Shown here: positions 1 to 10,353 of the stretch, in pieces
Position numbering within the stretch: position 1 is the first letter of the stretch
Layout: the number at the start of each line of letters is the position of its first letter
NCBI GenBank assembly: GCA_009829735.1
Contig: CM020619.1
Coordinates: 19,969,816-20,033,815, forward strand
Direction: 5' to 3'
From: Pyropia yezoensis
Lineage: Eukaryota > Rhodophyta > Bangiophyceae > Bangiales > Bangiaceae
DNA: 64,000 nt
Made by a program: the position numbers and the translations under genes
Notes under the pieces: model-generated
What the model saw: only the letters and a program-made list of their open reading frames with translations
What the model was told of the DNA's origin: nothing
Databases searched by the model: none

Positions 1-1
1 T

Positions 2-1423
2 ATCCAGGACGCTGACACGGAGATCGTCAACGAGGTCTTCCGGTCGGTTCTTACTCCGGAACGTTATCGTTTGGAGGACCGCTCTACCACCGTATCGGAA
101 TCGATGCGTAGTACGTCGCATCGGTCGATCCGCTCTATGCAGACCCTTATGAAGGGAGTCCCTATGTTCGGGGGGCCGAACGGACGCCCGTTGGCAGTCA
201 TCGGCTTCTTGACCAGCTTCAAGGCAGCCGCAGACAAGGCGCTCGTTAACGAGGGGCTGGCCCTGGAGATCCTCCCGTTCTTTGTTGATGAACGGGTGCG
301 AGGCATTCTTCGCCAGGCATCCCCGATGCCGGGAATGAGGGTCGCGGCCACCCCCATGGATTACCGTGGGATATTGAAGGAGCTGCTGAGCAGCTACCTC
401 AGTGAGGACAAGTGCGAGGACCACTATCGGGCCCTTCGCACTGCCACCGCCCAGTCCTGGGAGGATGAGGAGATGTTTGGACGCCGGATCCAAGAGCTCG
501 ACTACGAGCTGGGGAAGCTCCTCGGAGAAGGGGAGCTACGGGCCATCCTGTTCGCAGGAGTACCCAACTACGTGCGGATATCCGCACGGGGCGCCAACAC
601 GGCACGGACGAACTTCAGTCGACTGATGCATATGTGCAAGTCCCTAGGGGACGCCTACCGGGTTCTACACCCGGAGTGTGCCTTGGCCCCGAAGCCCAAG
701 GGTGAGGGAGGCAAGCCCAGTCTTACCCCGGTACCGAGGCAAGAGAAGGTGGAACGTAAGGCCGCACCAGTACTGGTGGCGACCGAACATACCCCTATTG
801 GTGAGGGTGACCCTCTAGTCGACCAACAGGGCCACCTGTTGCTACCGGCGACGCCGGTGATTGATGAACATGGTACGGTAGCGTACATCGCCCCGGCTGG
901 AACCCAGTTCCAGGTCAACGAAGGAACGGGACGGCGCGTCCCGTATGTGCGGACTACGGGGTACTCCCCGGTGACGGGTAACCCTCACCAACCCTTGCCA
1001 ACATGGGCGGTGCGCACGGAGGCACCCCCGCAGATTGCGGGCCGACCCAACCGGTTGGGGGAGTCCATGTTCCGGTTGACCCAAGGACCCAAGGCCTACC
1101 AGGGAGCAGGCACTCGGGCGCCCGAGGGAGGCAACCGCAGCTACGGGGCTACCCCGATGCGACCTCAAGGGGGGACCGGCACGTCCGGATGTATGTTGTG
1201 TGGGGATCCCCAGCACTGGGTGTCTTCCTGCCCACTCATCCCCGAGGAGTCTCGGCGGACAGCGGCGCAACGCAAGGCATCCACCGGGGGGTATCCCCCC
1301 CGATCACCCGGACCCGCACCGGGTAGGCAGCCAGCTCCAGGTGGAGTACTGGCCGTCGAGGGGGCACCTCCTCAGCCGGATGTCCCGGCGGACAGCACCC
1401 TACCAAGGGCGGGAAACGAGTAA
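2..1423 (+). CDS. gag: gag (capsid/nucleocapsid) of copy A, partial at 5' end
   Basis: The frame is open from the window edge to the stop at 1421-1423. The N-terminal third is helical and Leu-rich (capsid-like), followed by a Pro/Gly-rich linker. A CCHC zinc knuckle of form C-x2-C-x4-H-x4-C (core CMLCGDPQHWVSSC) lies near 1190-1232, as expected for a nucleocapsid that binds the element's RNA in virus-like particles. Pol lies just downstream in another frame, and Ty3/gypsy elements commonly express pol by ribosomal frameshifting; whether this one does cannot be seen. The first part of gag lies outside the window; copy B shows that about 760 bp of gag precede position 1. Confidence 0.9.
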   Translation: MQDADTEIVNEVFRSVLTPERYRLEDRSTTVSESMRSTSHRSIRSMQTLMKGVPMFGGPNGRPLAVIGFLTSFKAAADKALVNEGLALEILPFFVDERVRGILRQASPMPGMRVAATPMDYRGILKELLSSYLSEDKCEDHYRALRTATAQSWEDEEMFGRRIQELDYELGKLLGEGELRAILFAGVPNYVRISARGANTARTNFSRLMHMCKSLGDAYRVLHPECALAPKPKGEGGKPSLTPVPRQEKVERKAAPVLVATEHTPIGEGDPLVDQQGHLLLPATPVIDEHGTVAYIAPAGTQFQVNEGTGRRVPYVRTTGYSPVTGNPHQPLPTWAVRTEAPPQIAGRPNRLGESMFRLTQGPKAYQGAGTRAPEGGNRSYGATPMRPQGGTGTSGCMLCGDPQHWVSSCPLIPEESRRTAAQRKASTGGYPPRSPGPAPGRQPAPGGVLAVEGAPPQPDVPADSTLPRAGNE

Positions 1424-1431
1424 GAGGAAGG

Positions 1432-4400
1432 ATGACCGGGGGGCGCTGGGGTCACCCAAGCAAGCCACCCCGGAGTACCGCGGGGAAAGCCCCACGGAGA
1501 GCGCGGTTGAGCCGACGCCGCATCAACCCCCGGGTACACCTTCCGGCCCCGACGACACGGCGTCAGGGGATTGACGACCAACCTCCGAGGTTGGGAGGAG
1601 AGGACGGGAAGCCCCTTCACGTTGAACCAGACAAGGGCCCTGTTCAGGATGCCCGAGCTACACCGGATATCGGTGTAGGACATGTGTTGTTTACCTTGGA
1701 GAACTTCAAGGTATCAGCCACACTGGGGGTTGACCCCCAGTCGACACGATCGTACTACCCTGTACTGGACACAGGGGCTGGACCCAACCTTATCCGGAAG
1801 GATACCCTCCCGGACAAGTGGCTTCCACGAGTCAGAGTGACTCGGGGACCCACCATCAAGGACGCGAATGGTCGACTCATTCGTACGACCGCAGCGATGT
1901 CGCTGCAGGTTACCATCGGGGATCTCACCACGGAAGTTGACTTCCTGGTATGTGAGACCCTATCGGTGCCCTGCATACTGGGGTGCACCTTCATCAACGT
2001 TCACGTTGATGCAATCCGGCCAGGCCGGAGGACCGTCGAGCTTCAAGAAGCCGACGGGACGAAGCGAGGACACACGGCTATCGTCAGGGACCTGACGCTA
2101 CAAGGGAGCCACGTTAACGTGGCTGAGGTGTACGCAAGCGTCGAGCCGAAGACACTTCGGTTGGCCAAGCGAACTCGCTTTGAGCCGTTGTCAGAGACAG
2201 TCCTCCCGGTTAACTGCGACCTCGCAGGCATCTGCAGAGTCCAGTCCAACCTACGGACGTACAAGCGCCATGGGTTGACCATGGCCAACGGTCTCATAGA
2301 CCTCCCAGCAGGAGGGTCGTCCCTCCTAGTGATGGCGAACTACCGCCGTAAGGCAGTCACCCTCCCGAAGGGAACTATCCTCGGGATTGCCGAACTCTAC
2401 GAAGGAGATATCCTTACCCCTGATAAGGAAGGTCAAGTGGAACCACTTGAAGTACTGGCGGTCGCCGAGACCACCGAGCGACAGCAACCCGATGACGGGA
2501 AGCCTAACCCATCGGCGGCTCCGGCGGACCTGCCGCCAAAGGACCAAGAGGCCTTGAAGGCACTGGCCGAGGCTGACCTCGACCACCTTCCCCCTTCGGT
2601 AGCCGAAGGGGTACGACGGATGCTAAGAAAGCATGACGTTATGTGGACAGGCGGGGCCTTGGGGACCACTGGGGCAACCCAACATCGTATAGACCTGGTA
2701 CCAGGCGCACGACCCGCCCGCTCACAACCGCACCGAGCGGGACCTATGCAACGAGAGATCGTTGATGGAGAAGTGAAGAGGATGAGCGAAGCTAAGGTGA
2801 TCCGACCTTCGATGTCGGAATGGGGTGCCCCAGTCGTTATTGTGCCGAAGAAGGATCAAACCCCTCGGTTTTGCATCGATTATCGACGCCTCAACTTGGT
2901 TACCAAGAAGGACTCATACCCTTTACCAAGGATGGATGAATGCATCGACTCCCTGGGGGAGGCTACGGTGTTTACCACCATCGACTGCAATGCCGGATAC
3001 TGGCAGATCCCGGTGGCGGACGAGGATATCCCCAAGACGGCATTCGTCTGTCACAGTGGAGTGTACGAGTTCCTAAGGATGCCCTTCGGATTGTCCAACG
3101 CCCCCGCTACATTCCAGCGGGCTATCGACATCATACTGTCTGGGGTGAAGTGGCGTAACTGCCTAGTGTACCTCGATGACGTCATCGTCTTCTCGCGTAA
3201 CATGGATGACCATGTACAACATGTTGACGAGGTACTTACCCTCTTGAGGAACGCCGGGGTAACCCTGCGTCTGAAGAAGTGCGCCTTCTTCCAACAGACG
3301 GTCGAATATCTGGGCCACCAGATAACCCCTGGTAAACTAGGGGTACTCGAAGCCAATACCCGGGCACTCCGGGATGCCCGGTTCCCTAACACCCAGACGC
3401 AGCTCAAGAGCTTCCTGGGAATGTGCAATGTATACCGACGGTTCGTCAAGGACTTCGCTCGGATAGCTAAACCGTTAACGGTTCTTACGAGCAGTACCTT
3501 ACCCAAGGTACTCCAACCCCCTTCGCCTAGCGAAGAGGAGGCATTCGAGTCGCTGAAGCGAGCCCTACTAGCCCCACCCGTCCTTGCGTTACCGCATAGA
3601 CGGGGTACCTTCGTCATCGATGTCGATGCATGTGATACACAAGTGGGATGCACCCTGTTACAGGGAGAGACGTTGATCGGTACCGATAACGTTATCCCGG
3701 ACCTACGTCCGGTAGGGTACTTCAGCCGGACACTCAACCCGGCTGAGCGGAACTATAGTGCCACCGAGCGTGAATGCCTCGGAGTTATATGGGCAGTGCA
3801 ACTGCTCCGTCCATACCTGGAGGGCTCCAGGTTCATCGTGAGGTCCGACCACGAACCCCTACGATGGCTCCTCAACCTTGGTGACAAGGATTCCGATAGC
3901 CATGGGAGGCTAGCCCGATGGAGGCTGAAGATGGCCGAGCACGACTACCGCACGGTGTATAAGGCTGGGTCAACCCACCACCTCGGAGACGCGTTGTCTC
4001 GACTCGACACCCCGAGCGGGGATACCCGCCCGGTGGACGAGGACATCCCGGTGGTACCGGTGTGCATGGTGGGTAATGCTACCCAGGGTATGGCTGACCA
4101 TACCATGGCACACCTTGCGTGCCCATTGACCCTCGCGGACTTCCGCGAGGCACAGGCCAACGACGATGACTGTAGACGTCATCGTGCTGACCTCCTGGCC
4201 GGTACGGCCGGCATCTTCTCCGAGAACGAAGACGGACTCATATACCGGCGGGCACCCGCCGATGGACGACATCAAGTCGTGGTTCCCGTGTCCTTACGGC
4301 AAGCCGTCATGGAACGAGAACATGAGAACCCTACAGCCGGACACCCGGGGGGTTCACGTATGTTCGCAGCAATGCGAAGGTTCTTCTACTGGCCAGCAAT

Positions 4401-5598
4401 GGCCGTCGACGTGGTCGACCACGTACGGGGATGCCACCCCTGTGCACGTAACCGCATGAGTCTACATAGGCGGGCGTCTGCCATGAAGCTATTCCCACCT
4501 GATGGGCCCAGCGAGCAAGTCGCTATCGACATACTCGGGCCACTTCCGATAACGGAAGAAGGGAACAGGTACATCCTGGTCATGTCTGACCGCTTCACTA
4601 AGCTGTCAAGAGCGGCAGCCATCCCGAATGATACGGCATATACCATCATGAACGCAGTGGTTGACCACTGGATCAGTGCATACGGAGTCATGAAGCAACT
4701 CCTCTCCGATAACGGAGCAAACCTTACGTCGGCATTCTGCACTAAGGTCCTGGGCATGTTCGGTATCGAACCACGTCGGGCATCCGACTACCACCCGCAG
4801 TCCAACGGGCAGGCGGAGCGGTTCAACCGCACCATCGTCAAGATGCTACAGTGCTACGTGGCAGAGCACACGAACACTTGGGACAGGCTTCTGTCCGTAC
4901 TCACCCTGGCATACAATGCCAGGCCACATCGGAGTACCAACATCGCCCCACTGGAATGGGTCATGCCACTAGGCGTCGGTAACCTGACGCTGCCGCCAGG
5001 CAGGTGCACTCGGTATGATACACCGAAGGGCCGACCCGCCGAACGCATCCACCTAGCTTGGTTGGCCAAGCTATCGTGGATGATTCCTAAGCTCAAGGGT
5101 GCCCTTGACAGAACACAACTTCGATACAAGAAGAACTTCGACGCCCGACTACGGGTGCGCAACGCAACCCTGGTAACAGGTGACTGGGTCTATATCAGAC
5201 ACCAGAAGTTCCGAGGGAACAAGCTTATGCAACCGGTCAAGGGACCGTACCAGATCCTCCACAGAGATGACCACTCTGTTATCTTACACTCCGATACGGA
5301 GATCCAACGCATCAGTATGAATGATGTCACACCTGCTCCGAAGCCGGAACAGCCTCAGCCGGTACCGGCTGGGTTGCTACATGAAGCTCTTACAACCCAC
5401 CGGTCGGATGACCCGGTGGGACCGGATGGGATTCCATACCAAGTAGAGAGCGTGGTCGGACACACCGACCCGAACATACCAGGACCCTGGTACGTCAAGG
5501 TTATGTGGGTCGGATACGACTCACCCACCTGGGAACAGGCGGCGAATATACCCCGCCAACTCCTCATGCCGTACATGCGGCGACGACGCCTACTGTAA
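1432..5598 (+). CDS. pol: pol polyprotein of copy A: protease, RT, RNase H, integrase, chromodomain
   Basis: A single frame of about 1,388 codons; the true N-terminus is probably made from gag by frameshift rather than at 1432. Domains in order: aspartic protease with DTGAG near 1769; reverse transcriptase with FCIDYRRLN, the FGLSNAP block and YLDD near 3169; RNase H with a VDACD start near 3625 and the TERE motif; integrase with an HHCC zinc finger (about 4320-4455) and the D,D,E core (DILGP near 4528, DNGAN near 4708, AERFNR near 4813); and a C-terminal chromodomain ending YDSPTWEQ (about 5440-5595). This order and the chromodomain place it in the chromovirus branch of Ty3/gypsy. The chromodomain is expected to steer integration to modified histones. 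It ends in a short GC-rich hairpin just after the stop. Confidence 0.96.
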   Translation: MTGGRWGHPSKPPRSTAGKAPRRARLSRRRINPRVHLPAPTTRRQGIDDQPPRLGGEDGKPLHVEPDKGPVQDARATPDIGVGHVLFTLENFKVSATLGVDPQSTRSYYPVLDTGAGPNLIRKDTLPDKWLPRVRVTRGPTIKDANGRLIRTTAAMSLQVTIGDLTTEVDFLVCETLSVPCILGCTFINVHVDAIRPGRRTVELQEADGTKRGHTAIVRDLTLQGSHVNVAEVYASVEPKTLRLAKRTRFEPLSETVLPVNCDLAGICRVQSNLRTYKRHGLTMANGLIDLPAGGSSLLVMANYRRKAVTLPKGTILGIAELYEGDILTPDKEGQVEPLEVLAVAETTERQQPDDGKPNPSAAPADLPPKDQEALKALAEADLDHLPPSVAEGVRRMLRKHDVMWTGGALGTTGATQHRIDLVPGARPARSQPHRAGPMQREIVDGEVKRMSEAKVIRPSMSEWGAPVVIVPKKDQTPRFCIDYRRLNLVTKKDSYPLPRMDECIDSLGEATVFTTIDCNAGYWQIPVADEDIPKTAFVCHSGVYEFLRMPFGLSNAPATFQRAIDIILSGVKWRNCLVYLDDVIVFSRNMDDHVQHVDEVLTLLRNAGVTLRLKKCAFFQQTVEYLGHQITPGKLGVLEANTRALRDARFPNTQTQLKSFLGMCNVYRRFVKDFARIAKPLTVLTSSTLPKVLQPPSPSEEEAFESLKRALLAPPVLALPHRRGTFVIDVDACDTQVGCTLLQGETLIGTDNVIPDLRPVGYFSRTLNPAERNYSATERECLGVIWAVQLLRPYLEGSRFIVRSDHEPLRWLLNLGDKDSDSHGRLARWRLKMAEHDYRTVYKAGSTHHLGDALSRLDTPSGDTRPVDEDIPVVPVCMVGNATQGMADHTMAHLACPLTLADFREAQANDDDCRRHRADLLAGTAGIFSENEDGLIYRRAPADGRHQVVVPVSLRQAVMEREHENPTAGHPGGSRMFAAMRRFFYWPAMAVDVVDHVRGCHPCARNRMSLHRRASAMKLFPPDGPSEQVAIDILGPLPITEEGNRYILVMSDRFTKLSRAAAIPNDTAYTIMNAVVDHWISAYGVMKQLLSDNGANLTSAFCTKVLGMFGIEPRRASDYHPQSNGQAERFNRTIVKMLQCYVAEHTNTWDRLLSVLTLAYNARPHRSTNIAPLEWVMPLGVGNLTLPPGRCTRYDTPKGRPAERIHLAWLAKLSWMIPKLKGALDRTQLRYKKNFDARLRVRNATLVTGDWVYIRHQKFRGNKLMQPVKGPYQILHRDDHSVILHSDTEIQRISMNDVTPAPKPEQPQPVPAGLLHEALTTHRSDDPVGPDGIPYQVESVVGHTDPNIPGPWYVKVMWVGYDSPTWEQAANIPRQLLMPYMRRRRLL

Positions 5599-6078
5599 CA
5601 ACCCAACCGACACCGACTTCGGCTGTTGGGGGGTGAGGCTTATACCTACTAAGTAGGGTGTGACATGGTTACGGCAGACTTAGGTTTCTAAGTCAAATCA
5701 GACTTAGGTTTCTAAGTCGAACCAAGCTTAGGTAACTAAGTAGAGCTAAGCTTAGGTAACTAAGTAAAAACCTGAACCTTAATAAGTTAACTTAAAGGTA
5801 AAGGCTAACTCCGATAATATCGAAGTAACTAGGGAGCTTACACGGGAGGATGACCTCCCCAAGCCAAGACACAAAGTGAGGGAGGATAACCTCCCTAAGC
5901 ATGAACCAACCGGAAGAAGTTGGGCGGGAGGCAAGGCACCACTGAGCCAGAAGGGGTACTCCCCAGGGCAGCAAACAGAGGCAAGCAATGCCCCCAGCGG
6001 GGGATGAGTTTATACTCACTACTACCCGGCTACCATAAGGGTTGCCGGGGCCCTCTCCCGCACAAACAATAGCACTCC
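5599..6078. other. Convergent intergenic region between pol and antisense ORF, copy A
   Basis: About 480 bp separate the stop of pol (+) from the stop of the antisense ORF (-). It starts with a hairpin (CCCAAC...GTTGGG arms around 5601-5631), then the palindrome array at 5677-5766, then a TAAGTTAACTTA palindrome near 5783. It is more AT-rich than both genes. Overlapping 3' ends and poly(A) sites of two convergent transcripts are expected here; no coding potential was recognised. Confidence 0.6.
5677..5766. repeat. Four 24-bp tandem palindromes, copy A
   Basis: Units begin at about 5677, 5701, 5725 and 5749, an exact 24-bp period. Each unit is a near-perfect 18-nt palindrome: GACTTAGGTTTCTAAGTC in the first two, and AGCTTAGGTAACTAAGTA in the last two. 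They lie between the convergent pol and antisense genes. The array is kept in copy B and decayed in copy C. The regular spacing of palindromes suggests a site for a dimeric DNA- or RNA-binding factor, or a bidirectional 3'-end signal; that role is inference. Confidence 0.85.
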
Positions 6079-8526
6079 TCAGTGGGTAGACCCACTGCTC
6101 GAGGGAGGCCACTCACGCGTAAGCGCGTATACCTCCGTGCTCCACCGGTCGGCAATGTCACGACGGTCGACCACCCGAGTTACCTCGGTGCATAGCTGGA
6201 CGAGGGTGCTGCGGCCAGCCTCCACGTCCTCCAGAGCTTTCTGGAGGCGGTCCAGCACGCCACCGAAGCAACGCGCTGACCCAACCAGCGCAGCACCTGG
6301 GGGGATATCCCCCCAGCTAACAGAGAGACCCCCACGCATTGCGCGGGTAACAAGGGCGTCAACGCCCTCATACCAGAGACGGGGACCCCCGTCAGGTAGG
6401 ACAGGGGCGGGAGGTGACACTGGCGCAGCCAGAGGAGCCACAGGAGCCGACACGGCTACCACCGGAGCCGGTGGCACCTGATACGAGGCCCGGTAGGACC
6501 CTACCGAAGGGGCTCCACCGTAACCACGGCGGTACTCCGCCCGACGACGGGACACCTCACGCTCCCCACCCACAGAGCCCCACTCTCGGGGACGACGGCC
6601 AACCGCCGCCGGCATCGGGTTACCGAACCACGGAGCAAGGACCTGAAGAGGGTCATGGATAACCATGGGAATACTCAGGTCAGGAACGGCCTCGGTGGAC
6701 GCCCACCCATGGCAACTAGGCTCACCCGGCTGAGTACGCCGGACACGCAACGAGTGACGAGGCAAGGGGGAAGCCCCAGCCTGCGGGTCCCGGTACGGGG
6801 GAAGGGCCAACACCCCAGCCCAGTTCACGGCATCGTGAACAGCCAGCAGGGCTTCGAACTCCCGGGCCAACCCGGTCTTGGCAGCTATCAGATCCACGCC
6901 CAACTGCGCGATGTGCCGACGGACACCCGTCGGAAGATGAAACAGACGACCCTGCCGGCGGACGGACAGCAAGAAGGATGAAGCCTGCCCGAGGGTAACC
7001 TCAAGGGTGAAGGTACCCTGCAACGGGTGGACCGGCCGGGAGGCCAACACACTCCCGAAGTATCGGAGGCAGGAGCCGGTGTCAAACCGGAAAGCAGGGG
7101 CGGGTTCCCACCCCTCCTGCCATAGCGGCGGGCGCACGGGAGTGTATACCGGAGCACGACCGTTGCCGGTCTGCAACGCACACGTTATATCCGTGCGGAA
7201 CGCATCCGCCATGACACCATGGTTACGTCGCCAACTCGACGCCGACTTCAACCCCGCCATGGGCGGGTAGGGAGCCGTCAACGACAGATACGGGGGTACC
7301 CCCGGGTAATAGTCAAAGTCGGGATACCGACCGGTACGGCTCACCGTCTCCCCAAACGCAACCGGCTCCGCCGCCGCCGCAATCCCCCGAGCACTAGCCG
7401 GGTAGTCAATCTCCCGCGGCAACGCGGGGGCAATCAAGTCGCAGACCCCGAAGTTGGGGTCGAGGTAGACCTCACCCCGTCCCACCCGGGTGCGCCAGAG
7501 CTGCGCATGCCGGTCGTCCGGCTGACTCAGGATCCAATGGTGTTCCACCCGGACCGCGTTCGGCTGGTTGACCAGCCGCACCAACTCCCGCTCCCAGCAT
7601 GGGTCCACCTTAACGCGCCGGGAGGATTCTCCACGGGGATGCACCAGGTGGAAGTCCACCCGCATACGCCCATCGGACTCCATCGACTCTTGCACCGTGA
7701 GGCCTCGAACCCGAGCCACCAAGTCGGACACCGACATGGCGGGTTGACCCGCCGCCACGGCGACGCCGCCACCCAACGGGGCAACCCGGGCAGGACCAGG
7801 AAGAATCGGGGGCGCCGGGGGACGCACCACCGGCAGAGGGGCCGACGTCGGAGATGGACGAGGCCGAGGAGGAAGAAGAAGGGCGGGCGCCCGCCCGGAG
7901 TAACTCCCGGTGTCAACCGCCATGGGAGAAGGAGCGTCTTGACTGCTCGACACCCGCGGCACCGCAGGTATGGTACCGGCGCCGGCACCACCCGTCGGCG
8001 TAGCCCCCGCCTAGGAAGTGGAAGGCACTTGGACAGCCTCCGGAGCCGGAGCCCCGGCCGTGCGGACACCCGCACCGTCTTGACCCACCGCACCGGGTGT
8101 CGCACCGCCACCACCACCCGCGTCAACGTCGGGACCGCCTCGAGGAGTCACCGCCCGGACCCCCGGACCACCTTGACCAGCCGGAGTCGGCTGCGGGTCG
8201 CCACCTCCGCCGCAGGGCGGACCATCTTGAGGTACCTGCGGCGAGCCGGCACCGGCACCAGGCTCCATCCGGGCAGCCGGCAGAGAGGGGGTAGAAGCCG
8301 CCACGCGCGGTTGACCGCCGGGTTGACCTCCGGCCGACGGCACCGTCGTGCCGCTGCACACGGACGACAGTCCTCCGGCCGACAGACGGACGGACACCGC
8401 AGGCCCGTCGTCGTCAGACGAGCTCACCCCGTAACGCGCGGCGTCGGGACCGACAGGCGCGTCGTCCTCCATCTCCTCCCCGATCAGGAGGTCTTCCTCC
8501 TCTTCAAGCACCTGGGGATAGGACAT
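6079..8526 (-). pseudogene. Antisense accessory ORF region (aORF) of copy A
   Basis: A long open region on the strand opposite gag-pol, from a likely start MSYPQV at 8526 to a stop at 6079; it has about one break. The deduced product has a Ser/Asp/Glu-rich acidic N-terminus, a long Pro/Ala/Gly-rich low-complexity part, and then a conserved globular part. That part carries the blocks FHLVHPRGES, WERELVRLVNQPNAVRVEHHW, LRYFGSVLASRP, RRQGRLFHLPTG and a C-terminal VVDRRDIADRWSTEVYALTREW-like stretch. No transmembrane segment or known enzyme motif is visible. Copies B and C hold the same gene at the same place and orientation, and elements D and E hold diverged relatives. Transcription would have to start in or near the 3' LTR. 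Function unknown. Confidence 0.8.
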
Positions 8527-9113
8527 GATAACGGGTGCGGAGTCCCCCGCGCCCACAAGCCGTCGACGGCTACAACCCGGTACGGTGGGATAACCGGGAC
8601 GAGCCAGGGAAGCGCGGACACCCGCGCTTATGACCACAAACGGCCACGAGAAGCGCCGCAGGCACGCGGGTCGACCCGCGCCCCACGGGGCTACGACCGC
8701 GCTCCACCCAGGCACCTGGGCGGGACGGGGCCACACCCACACACGGGGTAAGTAAGGGGGGTCACCCCCAACCGCCCCCACGCAACGCGGGCAGCCCCCG
8801 CCCCCCACTCAATCGTCCACACGAGAGGGGCCCCCCTACCACCAGGCACCTGGTGGCGGATCCGCTTGCACCACCCCTCGGAAAGGGGGGGCGTGAACAG
8901 CAACCCGCATCGGGAATTTAACGGTCCGGAAAACGGATCGTGTGTGTGTACCACGCAAAGGGGGGCACCCCCCTGAGACAACCTCGAAAAGGGGTGTCTG
9001 TCGCGACGGGGCGCAAAGCCCCACCCGACGGGTAAACGGTCACGCGACCCACTTACATTCGGTACCCCGAATGCAACTCGACCCGAGGACGGGCCGAATC
9101 TAAGGGGGGGATA
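8527..9113 (-). promoter_or_regulatory. Leader/promoter region of the antisense gene and polypurine tract, copy A
   Basis: This sequence between the antisense start and the 3' LTR is conserved with copy B. It holds short palindromes (CATTCGG...CCGAATG near 9056-9073) and ends with the polypurine tract AAGGGGGGG at 9102-9110, three bases before the LTR, which primes plus-strand DNA synthesis. Short antisense peptide-like stretches occur (for example HDPFSGPLNSRCG) whose counterpart in copy C is in frame with the aORF, so the antisense protein might start further upstream than assumed. Confidence 0.55.
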
Positions 9114-9476
9114 TGTAGCAATATGGTTGTCCGTATTGTGACCCTAATATCAGGGGGGCTACTTCTAACCCTTAACTTTCAATTTGATAGTTCGTACTGG
9201 TCACGGTATCTATAAGTTACGTATGACCAGAGGGACTTGCATCTTGGGGTGGAGGGTAGTTAGTAGTGTCTCCGAGGGTTTATAACGAGGGGGCCGGTGG
9301 CGAATCCACCGCCGGCCAAGGTAGAACAACAAACCCCTCCCATTTGGGCTCCCATCTTGGTCCCGTGGCTTGCGCTCCAAGGACAGCAACCTTGGCCTCC
9401 CGGTGACGTTGGTGCCGATCCCCCTTGGTGAGTGTTCCCTGAGAGTGGACGTGCGACGGATTCCTATTGTGCTACA
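9114..9476 (+). repeat. 3' LTR of copy A (363 bp)
   Basis: Begins TGTAGCA and ends TGCTACA, giving the usual TG...CA ends with a 7-bp terminal inverted repeat. It contains the inverted pair TGGTCA...TGACCA around a CTATAAG TATA-like box near 9210 and a second TTTATAACG box near 9280. It matches the LTRs of copies B and C along its whole length. Confidence 0.95.
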
Positions 9477-10292
9477 CGCCGGCGCCATCGCCCCACCGAC
9501 TCCCGGTGGAGCGCCCGAGGCCGGCCGCAGCTTCGTCACACCTCCTTCTGCAGCTGTAGGGGCGTTGGCCCGCGGCGGCCTCACCGCGCATCCGTAACCG
9601 GTAGTACCGGGCGTGGCCCATAAAATAGCTGCAGCAACCTCGTCTTCAACAGTCGCCGCGCTGGCCGGCGTCAGTCTCGTCGCCCCGCCACCTTCTGCTG
9701 CCGCGGCATAAGTGTCGTCAGAAGCGGAGATGTCATCCGACCGCTGCCCGTTGTGGCGCAGATGCAACCGGCCGCTACCTGCCGACCCACTACTCCAAAA
9801 AGGCTCGTCATCGGTCGCTGCGAAGGTCTTCCTGCTGGTGTACTCGAATGGAACAGTCATATCGTCCGCAGCACCGGCAGGGAGAGTATGCTCTGCCGAC
9901 GCCGATCCATCGTTCGCAACACGGGGTTGAGGAGGTGTCGCTGCCGAGGTCGCGACCTTTGCGCCACCAGCGTCAGACGTCGGTCGTACGCGACGGCTTT
10001 GAACCGTCTCTACTAGCATCTCATCAGAAGAAGTCCCGAATACGTCCGCTTGGTCGTCTCCACTACCACGGGAGTGTTCAACGGCCTGCCCAGACGATAT
10101 TAGGCTCGAACCCGACCTCCGCGTCCCGTGCTGGGGCGTGAAGGATACTTCCTTGCTCACTGCTTGTCGCCTACTTCGCATGCTTCGGCATATGGGGGGC
10201 GCGGGTTCGTGCGAGGACGAGACGCCGTCGGCAGTGGATGGCGCGTCCTTTGAGACGCGCGCCGACTGCTTTTCAGATTTGGAGGAAGTCAT
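9477..10292 (-). pseudogene. N-terminal part of an unknown gene cut by the copy A insertion
   Basis: A - strand frame opens at ATG 10292 and stays open for about 272 codons until it runs into the 3' LTR of copy A at 9476. The product begins MTSSKSEKQSARV, is rich in Ser, Ala, Gly and charged residues, and includes two imperfect repeats of the form AEGG-ATRLTPASAA / AEGG-VTKLRPASGA. No family was recognised. The likely reading is a pre-existing gene, or an ORF of an older element, interrupted by the retrotransposon; its other part would lie left of the window. It could also be a chance open frame in GC-rich DNA. Confidence 0.4.
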
Positions 10293-10353
10293 CTGTGTAT
10301 CTCAATCTATCAAGTGCATGAACAAAGCATTCACCACAGACACAGGACATTCC

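Larger units (their letters stand above)
1..9476 (+). mobile_element. Ty3/gypsy chromovirus, family 1 copy A (5' end outside window)
   Basis: LTR retrotransposon running off the left edge. The visible parts, in order, are gag, pol (protease, RT, RNase H, integrase, chromodomain), a palindrome array, a long antisense ORF region, a polypurine tract and the 3' LTR. It is collinear with copy B: position 1 here matches about 11702 there. Gag and pol are long and open, so this is the best preserved copy over those genes; the antisense region has about one break. The missing 5' LTR prevents dating it or finding its target duplication. Confidence 0.96.

Noticed and set aside
5677-5766. CRISPR-like array
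   Set aside because: The units are contiguous 24-bp palindromes without unique spacers, inside a eukaryotic retrotransposon.
7219-8751. A 510-codon + strand frame in copy A opposite the antisense ORF
   Set aside because: Arg/His/Pro-rich composition typical of a complementary-frame shadow, and not kept at similar length in copies B and C.
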